From an uncultured Peptoniphilus sp. (GTDB taxonomy: Bacteria; Bacillota; Clostridia; Tissierellales; Peptoniphilaceae), in assembly GCF_943913915.1 (NCBI RefSeq), contig NZ_CALUAA010000003.1, positions 94,125 through 158,124 of the forward strand: a stretch of DNA of 64,000 nt, read 5' to 3'. The notes under the pieces are model-generated. The model searched no databases and was not told where the DNA came from. It saw only the letters and a list, made by a program, of their open reading frames with translations. Below are positions 8,265 through 16,374 of this stretch, one piece after another. The number at the start of each line of letters is the position of its first letter. Position 1 is the first letter of the stretch. The translations under genes and the position numbers were made by a program.

Positions 8265-9122
8265 CTATGCTGCGTTCATTCGTTCTCGGTATTGTTTCGG
8301 ACTCAGACCTCCTAACTTTTCTTTGATTCGATCGTTGTTGTAGTTGCGGATAAAGTGTTCGATTGCCTGCACGAGTTCTTGCCGGCTTCGGTAGACGTAG
8401 CCGTCGTAGATTTCTCTTTTTAGGACACTGAAGAAGTTTTTCATGGATGCGTTGTCGTAGCAGTTGCCTTTTCTGGACATGCTTTGGAAGATGTGGTGTT
8501 CTTCCAACATGGCTTGATAGGCGGTCATTTGGTAGCCCCACCCGCGATCGGAGTGGAAGGTGCGTCGGTAGGGGCAGCTGCTCGTCCGTTCAATGGCTTC
8601 TTCTAAGCCTCGTAGCATGGTGTCGCCGTTGGGCTGATCGGAGAGGACGTAGCTGATGATTTCCAGATTGTACAGGTCCATGTACGGATCGAGGTAGAGT
8701 TTCTTTGTTTGAAGTTTCCCGGTTTGATCTTCTTCGTAGTATTTAAATTCTGTGGTGTCGGTGGTAATTTTTTGGTAAGGGATGGAGGTATTGAAGCGTC
8801 GATTGATTCGATTTTTCTTGATTTTGCCGACGACGCCTTTGTACGAGTTGTACTTCTTGTATTTTCTTCCATAGGCGCGGACTTGAAGCCCCATAGCTTG
8901 AACCAGTCGCTGGACTTTCTTTTTGTTGACCGCCCAACCCCGGTTCTTCAACTCCAGGTGGATCCTTCGGTAGCCGTAGTCTTTGTGTTCGCGCCGGATA
9001 GACGAGATTTCATCTTTTAAAGCTTGGTTTTTATCTTCTGCGCACCACTTTTTCTGCCAGTACATAAAGGTGGATTTGGGAAAGTTGATGGCGACGAGGA
9101 TCTCGGTTAGTTGGAATTGTTC
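8265..9122 (-). pseudogene. IS3-family transposase orfB, catalytic domain, inactive
   Basis: A DDE integrase-core transposase: TDTTEF carries the first aspartate and FHSDRGWGYQ the second. The third acidic residue expected in the DNAxxExFF motif is lysine: the sequence reads DNASMKNFF, with the AAA codon at 8441-8439. In the frame entered by the usual -1 slip from orfA a TGA stop sits at 9125-9123, just before EQFQLTEIL; the first downstream ATG is at 9065. Loss of the DDE glutamate predicts a dead enzyme even if translated. The rest of the protein is well kept, so decay is recent. Confidence 0.85.
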
Positions 9123-9530
9123 TCAGAGTTTGGCGACGATCCTCGCCTTTTGTTCATTGCTTCTTCCCGTTCCAAACTCCTTAGCTGTTCCCAGAACATC
9201 TTTTGGATGGTAAGTTTCCGATTTTCTGCTTCTAATTCCTTGATGCGGTTTTCCAATGCTTCGCGTGTGGAGGCATCGATGGGTTCGCTCTCGTTTAAAG
9301 GCTTTGGTGTCTGTTTGCGATCTTTATTCTTCGTCACAGGTCTCCCTCGTTTATGTGGTCGCAGCCCCTCAAGACCCTCCTCTCGGTACTGCCTACGCCA
9401 GTTAACGATCATGGATGGATTCGTTAAACCGAGCTCAAGGGCCAATTGTTGGAAACTGCATTCGCTCGTTTCGTAGCGTGTAATGGCTTCTAACTTAAAC
9501 TCTACACTGTACGCACGTTTATTTCTAGAG
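9107..9530 (-). pseudogene. IS3-family transposase orfA, 5'-truncated
   Basis: The helix-turn-helix and leucine-zipper protein of an IS3 element: AYSVEFKLEAITRYE, then QLALELGLTNPSMIVNWRRQ as DNA-binding helices, then a coiled coil (ENRIKELEAENRKL). The frame stays open upstream to about 9595, but those codons derive from the opposite strand of the recombinase remnant, so the native start is gone. Near its 3' end AACAAAAGG could be the slippage site into orfB. Confidence 0.82.
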
Positions 9531-10402
9531 CGCAACGTTAAATGGACCAACCGAAAACGCATGTCCGAAGGAAACCCGAACGCGCGAAATAGCATCTATG
9601 GCTACGGCTGGAAGGATGACACCCTGGTTGTTATTCCTGAAGAAGCAAAGATCGTACGGCGCATCTTTCAAAACTTCCGTGATGGAAAATCCCGCCTTGA
9701 TACCGAGTGTGAATTTGCAGAGGAAGGCATTACAACCAGAAAGAGCAACCGCTGGACGGACTCCAATATTAAGGTTGTTCTGATCAATGTCACTTATACG
9801 GGAAATTTGCTTTGTCAAAAAGAGTTTGTCGAAGATCCCATTACCAAGAAGCGCAAGAAAACCACGGTGAGCTTCCTCAGTATTTCATCGCAAACATCCA
9901 TGAAGCGATTATCGACAAGGAAACTTTCGACTATGTGCAAGAAGAGATAGCAAGAAGACGTGCTCTGGGACCTCGGGCAAACAAGAGCCTGAATATCTAC
10001 TGCTTAACCGGAAAAATCAAATGTGAGCTGTGCGGGAAAAGCTATATGCGAAACGTCCGAAACAACCGTGCCAAGCACTCCAATCTTGGGGATAAAGTCA
10101 TCAGCTGGGTATGCGGCATCAGCAAGAAAAAGTACAGTACGTGCTCGGCAAAAGCCATCCCGGATCGAATCCTTAAAACTTGCTGTGCCAAAGTGCTTGG
10201 TCTTGAGGATTTTGATGATGCTGTTTTTAATGAGCAAATCGATAAAATCACGGTACCCAAACAAAGGGTTCTCATTTTTCATTTCAAAGACGGTCACAGC
10301 GTCACCGAAACTTGGGAAAATAACGCTAAAAAAGGATCGTGGGATGATGTGGCGCGCAAACGCGCCTCAGAATATAGGCGCACTCATGCCATGAAACGCT
10401 AG
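9531..10402 (+). pseudogene. Large serine recombinase fragment 1 (C-terminal part)
   Basis: The recombinase and zinc-ribbon parts of a large serine integrase of the kind found in clostridial ICEs. It begins in the middle with NVKWTNRKRM and GYGWKDDTLVV. EEAKIVRRIF and TGNLLCQKEF follow in one frame; after a frameshift near 9860 GELPQYFIANIHEAII continues in another. It has the zinc-ribbon CELCGKSYMRN and a C-terminal HVTETW-like strand region. The catalytic N-terminal domain is lost at the IS junction. Not functional. Confidence 0.85.
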
Positions 10403-10408
10403 GACGTC

Positions 10409-10813
10409 ACCTGCTTTTCAACTAAAATCCGACGCGAACATTGCGGATGCAATTTTTGCGCACAAACACAAAACTGTTCAACATCTCCCAGCGAAAACGC
10501 ACATACTGGCGATGTGCCGAACATAACGGCTGTGACACCAAAGGATTCAGAGACGACTTTTTGCGCTCACTTACCGCAGAGGTATTAGGTCTTGATGCAT
10601 TCGATGACGCTATTTTTCTTTCGAAGATCAACTATATCAGCGTCCTTAGCCGAGAAGACCATATCTTTCATTTTTATGATGGAAAGGAAATTGCTCGCAA
10701 GCTGATCCAACCCACGCACGAAGGACACAAGTGGGAAGAGGAACAGCATACGAAGCATCCATCAAAGAATGCTACGCGTCAGAGCGGCACAAACCGATAC
10801 GAAAGGAGAAGCT
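10409..10813 (+). pseudogene. Large serine recombinase fragment 2 (C-terminal zinc ribbon only)
   Basis: Only the last part of a second recombinase remains. KIRREHCGCNF appears first in one frame; after a one-base shift near 10455 comes NISQRKRTYWRCAEHNGCDT, then LTAEVLGLDAFDDAIF, which mirrors the GLEDFDDAVF region of fragment 1. This shows that the two are paralogues in tandem. There is no catalytic domain. Confidence 0.75.
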
Positions 10814-12396
10814 ATGGCCAAACATGTAACCACGATACCCGACAGCATCAAACCTTTCTCCAAAACACCGCTCACCACTTCACGCAAACGCCGCATGGCA
10901 GCCTATACCCGCGTCTCAACGGACTCCGATGAGCAGTTTACCAGCTACGAGCCATAGGTAGACTGCTACACAAATTACATTAAAGCCAGGAATGACTGGC
11001 AATTTGCGGGTGTCTACACCGACGAAGGGATCACCGGTACCAATACCAAAAAGCGAGAGGGCTGCAAACGCATGGTCAAAGATGCCCTTGACGGAAAAAT
11101 AGATCTTATCGTCACCAAATCGGCCTCGCGTTTTGCCAGAAATACCGTGGACAGCTTAACCATTATCCGAAAGCTTAAAGAGCACGGCACCGAGTGCTTC
11201 TTTGAAAAGAGAATATATGGACCTTTGACTCCAAAGGCGAGCTTTGATTATCATCATAAGCAGCCTTGCTCAGGAAGAGTCTCGCTCAATATCCGAGAAC
11301 TGCACCTGGGGTCAAAGGAAGCGCTTTGCTGGCGGCAAAGTGACCGTGCCCTTCAAACGTTTCTTAGGCTATGACCGCGGAAAAGACGAAAACCTCGTCG
11401 TCAATCCCAAACAGGCAAAAATCGTCAAACGCATCTATGCGATGTACTTGCAGGGAAAAACCTACCACCTCAATGGAAAGGCTCTGACCGAAGTCGGTAT
11501 TCCGTCACCTGCAGGAGAACCTCGCTGGAACCCAAGTAACATCAAATCCATCCTTACCAACGAAAAATACAAAGGCGATGCGCTCCTGCAAAAGTCCTTT
11601 ACCATGAACTTTCTTACCAAAGAGCACAAGACAAACGAAGGCGAAATTCCGCAGTACTATGTTTCCGGAAACCACGAAGCCATCATTGAACCGGAGGTGT
11701 GGGAACTCGTACAACGCGAGATGGAAAGACGCAAAAACGAAAAAGGAAGACACAGTGGCATGAGACTTTTCTCCGGTAAGGTCTACTGCCGAGAATGCTG
11801 TACAAGGCTCGGTTCAAAAGTCTGGCATTCCAACGACAAATACAAGCAGGTCATTTGGCAATGCAACAGGCACTGCAAGAAAAACTCCCCCTGTAAAAAA
11901 CGGCGTGCATCTTACCGATGAGGAGCTAAAAGCCGCCGTCCTTTCTGTGGCCAACAAGCTCATAGAGAATAAAGATGAGATTCTTAATAGCTTTCATGAG
12001 ATTGTCGGAGGCGTTTATGATACTCGTACCTTGGAAGGCGAAAAAGCCAAGCTGGAAAGTGAGATGGATGTCTGTGCCAAGATGATTGAAGACTTCATCC
12101 GCCAAAATGCCTCCATCCCGCAAGACAAGAGCGAGTACCGAGCAAAGTACGAGGATATGGAATGCTTCTACAATGAAAAAAAGGCGGCCTTAGCGAAGGA
12201 CGAAGGAAAGCTCAAAAAGATGCAGGCGACAAAAGCCGATATCAAGTTCTGCTTGAAGCAGCTACAAAAACAAGACAGGCTTCTGCAAACATTCGATGAA
12301 CAGAGCTTCTGTGCTCTTGTAGATCATATCACGGTATTCAGCAAAGAAGATAACCGCATAACCTTCAGAAATGGCTCAGAAATCAAAACTCTATAA
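10814..12396 (+). pseudogene. Large serine recombinase 3, nearly full length but broken
   Basis: The start at ATG 10814 follows AAGGAGA. The catalytic domain begins with MAAYTRVSTDSDEQFTSYE, with the nucleophile serine in RVSTD. It is then cut by an in-frame TAG at 10955-10957, where relatives have glutamine (SYEAQVD). The frame continues through DEGITGTNTKKREG and VTKSASRFARN, is shifted near 11205 and again near 11240, runs through QEESRSISENCTWGQRKR, the zinc ribbon CRECCTRLGSK, and is shifted a last time in a run of A near 11897 before a coiled coil and VDHITVFSKED. One stop and three frameshifts make it a clear pseudogene. Confidence 0.88.
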
Positions 12397-12471
12397 AATG
12401 TCCGAATGGAGCTTTTTATTTTAATCGGGGTTGAATGAAATGCCCTTAAAGAGGTTTAATCAAATGTACTA

Positions 12472-12489
12472 AGTTAGCTTATTCTAACT
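12472..12489. promoter_or_regulatory. Inverted repeat, candidate operator of the transporter cassette
   Basis: AGTTAG at 12472-12477 and CTAACT at 12484-12489 form an interrupted palindrome just upstream of the ribosome site of the first transporter gene. Half-sites of the TTAG/CTAA kind recall DtxR/MntR-type metal repressor boxes. This is suggestive only; no regulator of that family is in the window. Confidence 0.35.
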
Positions 12490-12506
12490 CAATGGAGGTT
12501 AATCGT

Positions 12507-13097
12507 ATGAAAAAATCATCTGGCATTAAAGCAAAAGATTTGATCACTACAGGTATTTTTACTGCCATTATGTTTGCTCTTTGCATGTCAGTAGCAATGC
12601 TGGGTTACATACCAATATTTATTCCGCTTTTAGGCATCATCGTGCCGCTTATTGACGGTATTCCGTATGTGTTGTTTGTGAGCAAAACGAAAAAGTTTGG
12701 GCTTATAACCATTATGGGATTTTTGCTTGGACTACTAATCGGGGTCATGGGAATGGGCGTATATGCACCTTTCACTGGACTTATCGCAGGCCTTTTAGCG
12801 GATTTGTTATTAAAATCCTCGGATTATTCCAGTGCAAAAAAAGTAATTCTCAGCAAAGGTATTTTTTCAATATGGCTGATCGGCAACTATATTCCTATTG
12901 TTATTAGCCGTGATGCTTATTATCAAAATTTAGCACAAGGCGGTTACGGAAAGGCATATGCGGATGCACTTATGAAGCTTATCCCGGACTGGAGTTTGAT
13001 CCCATTACTTGTAGGCATGTTTATCGCGGGCATCCTTGGTGCTTTGATTGGACGTTCCCTTCTAAAAAAACAGTTCGAACGCGCCGGGATTGTTTAA
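12507..13097 (+). CDS. ECF transporter S-component, Trep_Strep/MptaB family
   Basis: A small hydrophobic protein of about 196 residues with five or six membrane segments; it would be the substrate-binding subunit of an energy-coupling-factor transporter. The chosen ATG at 12507 has TGGAGG seven bases upstream; the ATG at 12492 lies before that site. The substrate is not known from sequence. It is followed by its own EcfT and fused EcfA genes, so this is a dedicated (group I) ECF system. AT-rich codon use differs from the thi genes and supports transfer. Confidence 0.82.
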   Translation: MKKSSGIKAKDLITTGIFTAIMFALCMSVAMLGYIPIFIPLLGIIVPLIDGIPYVLFVSKTKKFGLITIMGFLLGLLIGVMGMGVYAPFTGLIAGLLADLLLKSSDYSSAKKVILSKGIFSIWLIGNYIPIVISRDAYYQNLAQGGYGKAYADALMKLIPDWSLIPLLVGMFIAGILGALIGRSLLKKQFERAGIV

Positions 13098-13103
13098 TCT
13101 ATC

Positions 13104-13832
13104 ATGCAGCCTATTCAAACGCGATCAAAAAAAGAATTTCTTGATCCTCGAACAAAAATACTTCTTGTTTTTACCATCGCTGCTGTCGTTGTGGGAGGAG
13201 GACATGGATATTGGCTGGCTCCGATTCGAATACTCCTTATATCCGTTCCCTTTATACTGTTTCTTATTGAAAGCAGGTGGAAATATGCCTCCATATATGC
13301 CATTTTATTCATAGCGGCCTATGTAGGGCAGATATATCTTTTGCCGCTCGTTACCGGATTTTTAGGTTTTCTGTTGGTGGCTTTTTGCGGTATTTTTGTT
13401 CGCATGATGCCGGGGCTTGCCATGGGTACCTATTTGCTCAGCTCAACGAAAATCAGCGAGTTTATGGCAGCAATGGAACGCATGCGTGTACCTGCCCAGA
13501 TTACGATTCCACTTTCCGTTGTTTTTCGCTTTTTTCCTACCATCTTGGAAGAGTATCACGCCATAGCCGATGCAATGAAAATGAGAGGCATCTCTTTAGA
13601 TGGTTCAAAACCGTGGAAAACTGTGGAATATCGTCTGGTTCCGCTGATGGTGTCCTGCGTAAAAATCGGTGACGAACTTTCCGCATCTGCTTTAACACGT
13701 GGCTTAGGCGCGCCGATTAGGCGCACCAATGTCTGTAAAATTGGATTCCATTTGCAGGATATACTATTTCTGATGCTTTGCCTGGTTAGCTTGTGTGTAC
13801 TTATCTTTTATAAGATTGGAGGTTCGTCATGA
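13104..13832 (+). CDS. ecfT: ECF transporter transmembrane subunit EcfT (CbiQ-like)
   Basis: A 242-residue membrane protein of the CbiQ/EcfT family that links the S-component to the ATPase. Several hydrophobic segments fill the first half. The cytoplasmic coupling motifs appear as MRG (in KMRGISLDG) and TRG (in SALTRGLGAP), the usual XRG pair that contacts the ATPase. It starts seven bases after the S-component and its last four bases overlap the ATPase gene, so the three are translated together. Confidence 0.87.
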   Translation: MQPIQTRSKKEFLDPRTKILLVFTIAAVVVGGGHGYWLAPIRILLISVPFILFLIESRWKYASIYAILFIAAYVGQIYLLPLVTGFLGFLLVAFCGIFVRMMPGLAMGTYLLSSTKISEFMAAMERMRVPAQITIPLSVVFRFFPTILEEYHAIADAMKMRGISLDGSKPWKTVEYRLVPLMVSCVKIGDELSASALTRGLGAPIRRTNVCKIGFHLQDILFLMLCLVSLCVLIFYKIGGSS

Positions 13833-15298
13833 TAGAAATAAGAAATTTTTCTTTTTCCTATACATCCTCTGACCAAAGTACAGTTAAAAATATCAATCTG
13901 AGAATCCCTGACGGTCAATGCGTTCTTTTAACGGGAATGTCTGGATGTGGTAAGACGACCATAATACGAGCTTTAAATGGACTTATTCCTCATTACTATG
14001 AAGGGAAAAGTTTGGGAAGTGTATCTGTTTTTGGTAAAAGTCCACAAACGCTTGCTCTGTATGAACTCGCGCCGATTGTTGGCTGCGTATTTCAAAATCC
14101 CCGCAGCCAGTTTTTTAATGTAGATACGGATAGTGAACTGGTTTTTGCCTGTGAAAATTTAGGTATGTCAAAAGAAGATATTCGATTGCGCTTTAACAAA
14201 ATCGTATCCTCTTTGCATGTTGAGAGATTGATGGGAAAGAGTTTGTTTCATCTTTCTTCCGGAGAAAAACAAAAAATTGCTTGTGCCTCTGTGGCTGTGC
14301 TTTCTCCCAATCTTGTTCTTATGGATGAGCCAAGTGCTAATCTTGATTTTTCCGCTATCGCAAATTTGCAAGGGATGATACAATTTTGGAAAGATGAGGG
14401 AAAAACAATCGTTATTGCCGAGCATCGCATCCATTATTTAAAAAATTTAGTGGATCGTGTGGTATTGCTTGATGCCGGCGAGATGATCGGAGACTATCAA
14501 GGCGTTAAGTTTTTCGAGTTACCGAGTTCGTTTTATGAAACGCATGGGATACGTATTCCGGACATAAAACAGCTTTCATTTGGAGCTTCCGATCCATTAT
14601 CGCCGACGAAAGATTTTTTAGAGCTTTACGATGTGAATTTTTCCTACCACAATACGCAAAGCGTATTGAATATTCCGAAGTTTCAACTTCCTCTGGGAAG
14701 GGCAACAGCTCTCATAGGTTCAAACGGTGCTGGCAAGTCCACTTTTGCCAAACTTCTTTGCGGACTGGTGAAAAAAGATAAAAGCAAACTGATCTATAAA
14801 AACAAGACTTTTCCACCTAAAAGAAGACGTGATCTGACCTATCTTGTGCAACAGGAAGTGAATCATCAGTTGTTTACAGAAACGGTTATGGAAGAGCTTT
14901 TGATTTCTCAGGAAGAAGAAAATCATTCTGCAGCCGAGGCAACACTCCAAGAACTCCATCTGGATGACTTTAAAGATGAACATCCCATGTCTCTTTCTGG
15001 AGGGCAAAAGCAGCGCGTTGCAGTAGCCTCCGCTCTGATGAGCAATCGAGATATTTTAATCTTTGATGAGCCGACCAGTGGTCTTGATTTGGAAAACATG
15101 CAGCGTTTTGCAGAAATTATAAAGAGAATAACTCTTTTAGGAAAAACATGCTTAATTATTACTCATGATCCGGAGTTTATCGCTCATGCCTGTCAGCATA
15201 TTGTTGAAATGAAGGATGGGCAGATTAAGGAGCAATATGATTTGAACCAGACGACAGTGCAGAAATTACAGAATTTTTTTAGAGAGGAGGGTTCATGA
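13829..15298 (+). CDS. ecfA: ECF transporter ATPase, two fused ABC domains
   Basis: A 489-residue protein with two complete ABC ATPase domains. Domain 1 has Walker A GMSGCGKTT, signature LSSGEKQK and Walker B LVLMDEPSANLD. Domain 2 (from about residue 265) has GSNGAGKST, LSGGQKQR and ILIFDEPTSGLD. It replaces the usual separate EcfA/EcfA' pair and powers the transporter encoded just upstream. It ends with a four-base overlap onto the AraC-family regulator, so the regulator is in the same transcript. Confidence 0.92.
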   Translation: MIEIRNFSFSYTSSDQSTVKNINLRIPDGQCVLLTGMSGCGKTTIIRALNGLIPHYYEGKSLGSVSVFGKSPQTLALYELAPIVGCVFQNPRSQFFNVDTDSELVFACENLGMSKEDIRLRFNKIVSSLHVERLMGKSLFHLSSGEKQKIACASVAVLSPNLVLMDEPSANLDFSAIANLQGMIQFWKDEGKTIVIAEHRIHYLKNLVDRVVLLDAGEMIGDYQGVKFFELPSSFYETHGIRIPDIKQLSFGASDPLSPTKDFLELYDVNFSYHNTQSVLNIPKFQLPLGRATALIGSNGAGKSTFAKLLCGLVKKDKSKLIYKNKTFPPKRRRDLTYLVQQEVNHQLFTETVMEELLISQEEENHSAAEATLQELHLDDFKDEHPMSLSGGQKQRVAVASALMSNRDILIFDEPTSGLDLENMQRFAEIIKRITLLGKTCLIITHDPEFIAHACQHIVEMKDGQIKEQYDLNQTTVQKLQNFFREEGS

Positions 15299-16257
15299 CA
15301 ATGAACGCCTTAGGCAATATGGGAGATAATATCAAAATGCAGAAACGAGAAGATGGCAGTTCTATCTTTTTTTTGCATGATGAAACCGGCTCGGGGACGA
15401 TGACTTGCTACTCCCTTTTCGAAGGCGTCTTTGTACTTTTTAATGACTTTCATCTCAAAACTTGTTACTCAGCTTTCAAGCCACATCAATCGATGTTCAC
15501 CATTGATTACTGTAAAGAAGGAAGAATAGAAAATAGCATTCATCCGGAAAAGTACACTTATATCAGTGCTGGTGATTTGCAGATGGAAGTACGCACCCAG
15601 CATTACGGAGAGTTTTACTTTCCACTTAAACACTATCACGGAATCACAATCAGCATTCTATTTCCACAGGGTTCTGAGACGATAAGGACATTATTAAACG
15701 GATTTCCGGTAGATGTGGAAAATTTGAAAAACAAATTCTGTAGAACATCAAAAGGCTATGAAACCTTTATTATGCGGTCCAATCCACAAACGAACCATAT
15801 CTTAGCCGAAATTTATCAAATTCCTGAAAAAGATAGAGTGCCTTATCTGAAAATTAAGGTATTAGAACTTCTTCTTAATTTGGATGGTATGGATATTTCT
15901 TTGGCAAAACAACAAAACGACTTTTTAAATTTCGCTCAAGTAACTAAGATCAAATCTTTGGAAAAAAGGTTGACTTCACATCTTGACCGATTTTATACGT
16001 TAACCGAATGCTCGAGTTTCATTGATATGCCACTCACATCTATGAAAAAAGCGTTCAAAATTATTTATGGAAAATCGATTTATGCCTATATGAAAGAGTA
16101 TCGCGTTAATGTAGCGGCTTTGCTCTTACAAGATTCATCGAAGAGCATACTTGAAATTGCGAATGATTTAGGCTACCAAAACCCATCCAAGTTTTCAGCT
16201 GCCTTCAAGTCCCTTCGTGGATTAACGCCACGAGACTATAGAAAAACTCTTGTCTGA
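15295..16257 (+). CDS. AraC-family transcriptional regulator
   Basis: A 320-residue protein. The N-terminal two thirds is a ligand-sensing region without a clear named domain. The C-terminal 100 residues form two helix-turn-helix motifs typical of AraC, the last around ILEIANDLGYQNPSKFSAAF with the family end LTPRDYR. Regulators of this kind in siderophore loci (YbtA/PchR type) respond to the imported compound. By position it probably controls the cassette on either side of it. ATG 15295 follows GGAGGG; ATG 15301 is an alternative. Confidence 0.88.
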   Translation: MTMNALGNMGDNIKMQKREDGSSIFFLHDETGSGTMTCYSLFEGVFVLFNDFHLKTCYSAFKPHQSMFTIDYCKEGRIENSIHPEKYTYISAGDLQMEVRTQHYGEFYFPLKHYHGITISILFPQGSETIRTLLNGFPVDVENLKNKFCRTSKGYETFIMRSNPQTNHILAEIYQIPEKDRVPYLKIKVLELLLNLDGMDISLAKQQNDFLNFAQVTKIKSLEKRLTSHLDRFYTLTECSSFIDMPLTSMKKAFKIIYGKSIYAYMKEYRVNVAALLLQDSSKSILEIANDLGYQNPSKFSAAFKSLRGLTPRDYRKTLV

Positions 16258-16294
16258 ACGGGGTTGTTTTCCCATTAGAGGGTGGAACGGACCA

Positions 16295-16367
16295 CACCTT
16301 ATTTCATAAACTGTTGTAGAGAATACGTTGAATTCTCTTCGACCAAAACAGTTTTGAAATGAGGTGT
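16295..16367 (+). promoter_or_regulatory. Long imperfect hairpin hiding the ribosome site of the ABC exporter gene
   Basis: ACACCTTATTTCA (16295-16307) pairs with TGAAATGAGGTGT (16355-16367), with one G-U pair. AAACTGTT pairs with AACAGTTT inside, and AGAGAAT with ATTCTCT further in, around an ACGTTGA loop. The 3' arm contains GAGGTG, the ribosome site for the TTG start at 16375, and is followed by TTTTTATTTT. It could be a terminator, an attenuator, or a translational lock. Confidence 0.65.
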
Positions 16368-16374
16368 TTTTATT

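Larger units (their letters stand above)
8194..9530 (-). mobile_element. Decayed IS3-family (IS150-like) insertion sequence
   Basis: Transposase genes orfA and orfB lie on the minus strand. The orfB-side terminal repeat is at 8194-8214 (TGACCCC then AAAGTTGGACTT); the same repeat appears at 63954-63974. The orfA-side end is missing: at about 9530 the sequence passes directly into a serine recombinase reading frame. The transposase also has a nonsense codon and a changed catalytic residue (see orfB). The element should be unable to move by itself. Confidence 0.88.
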
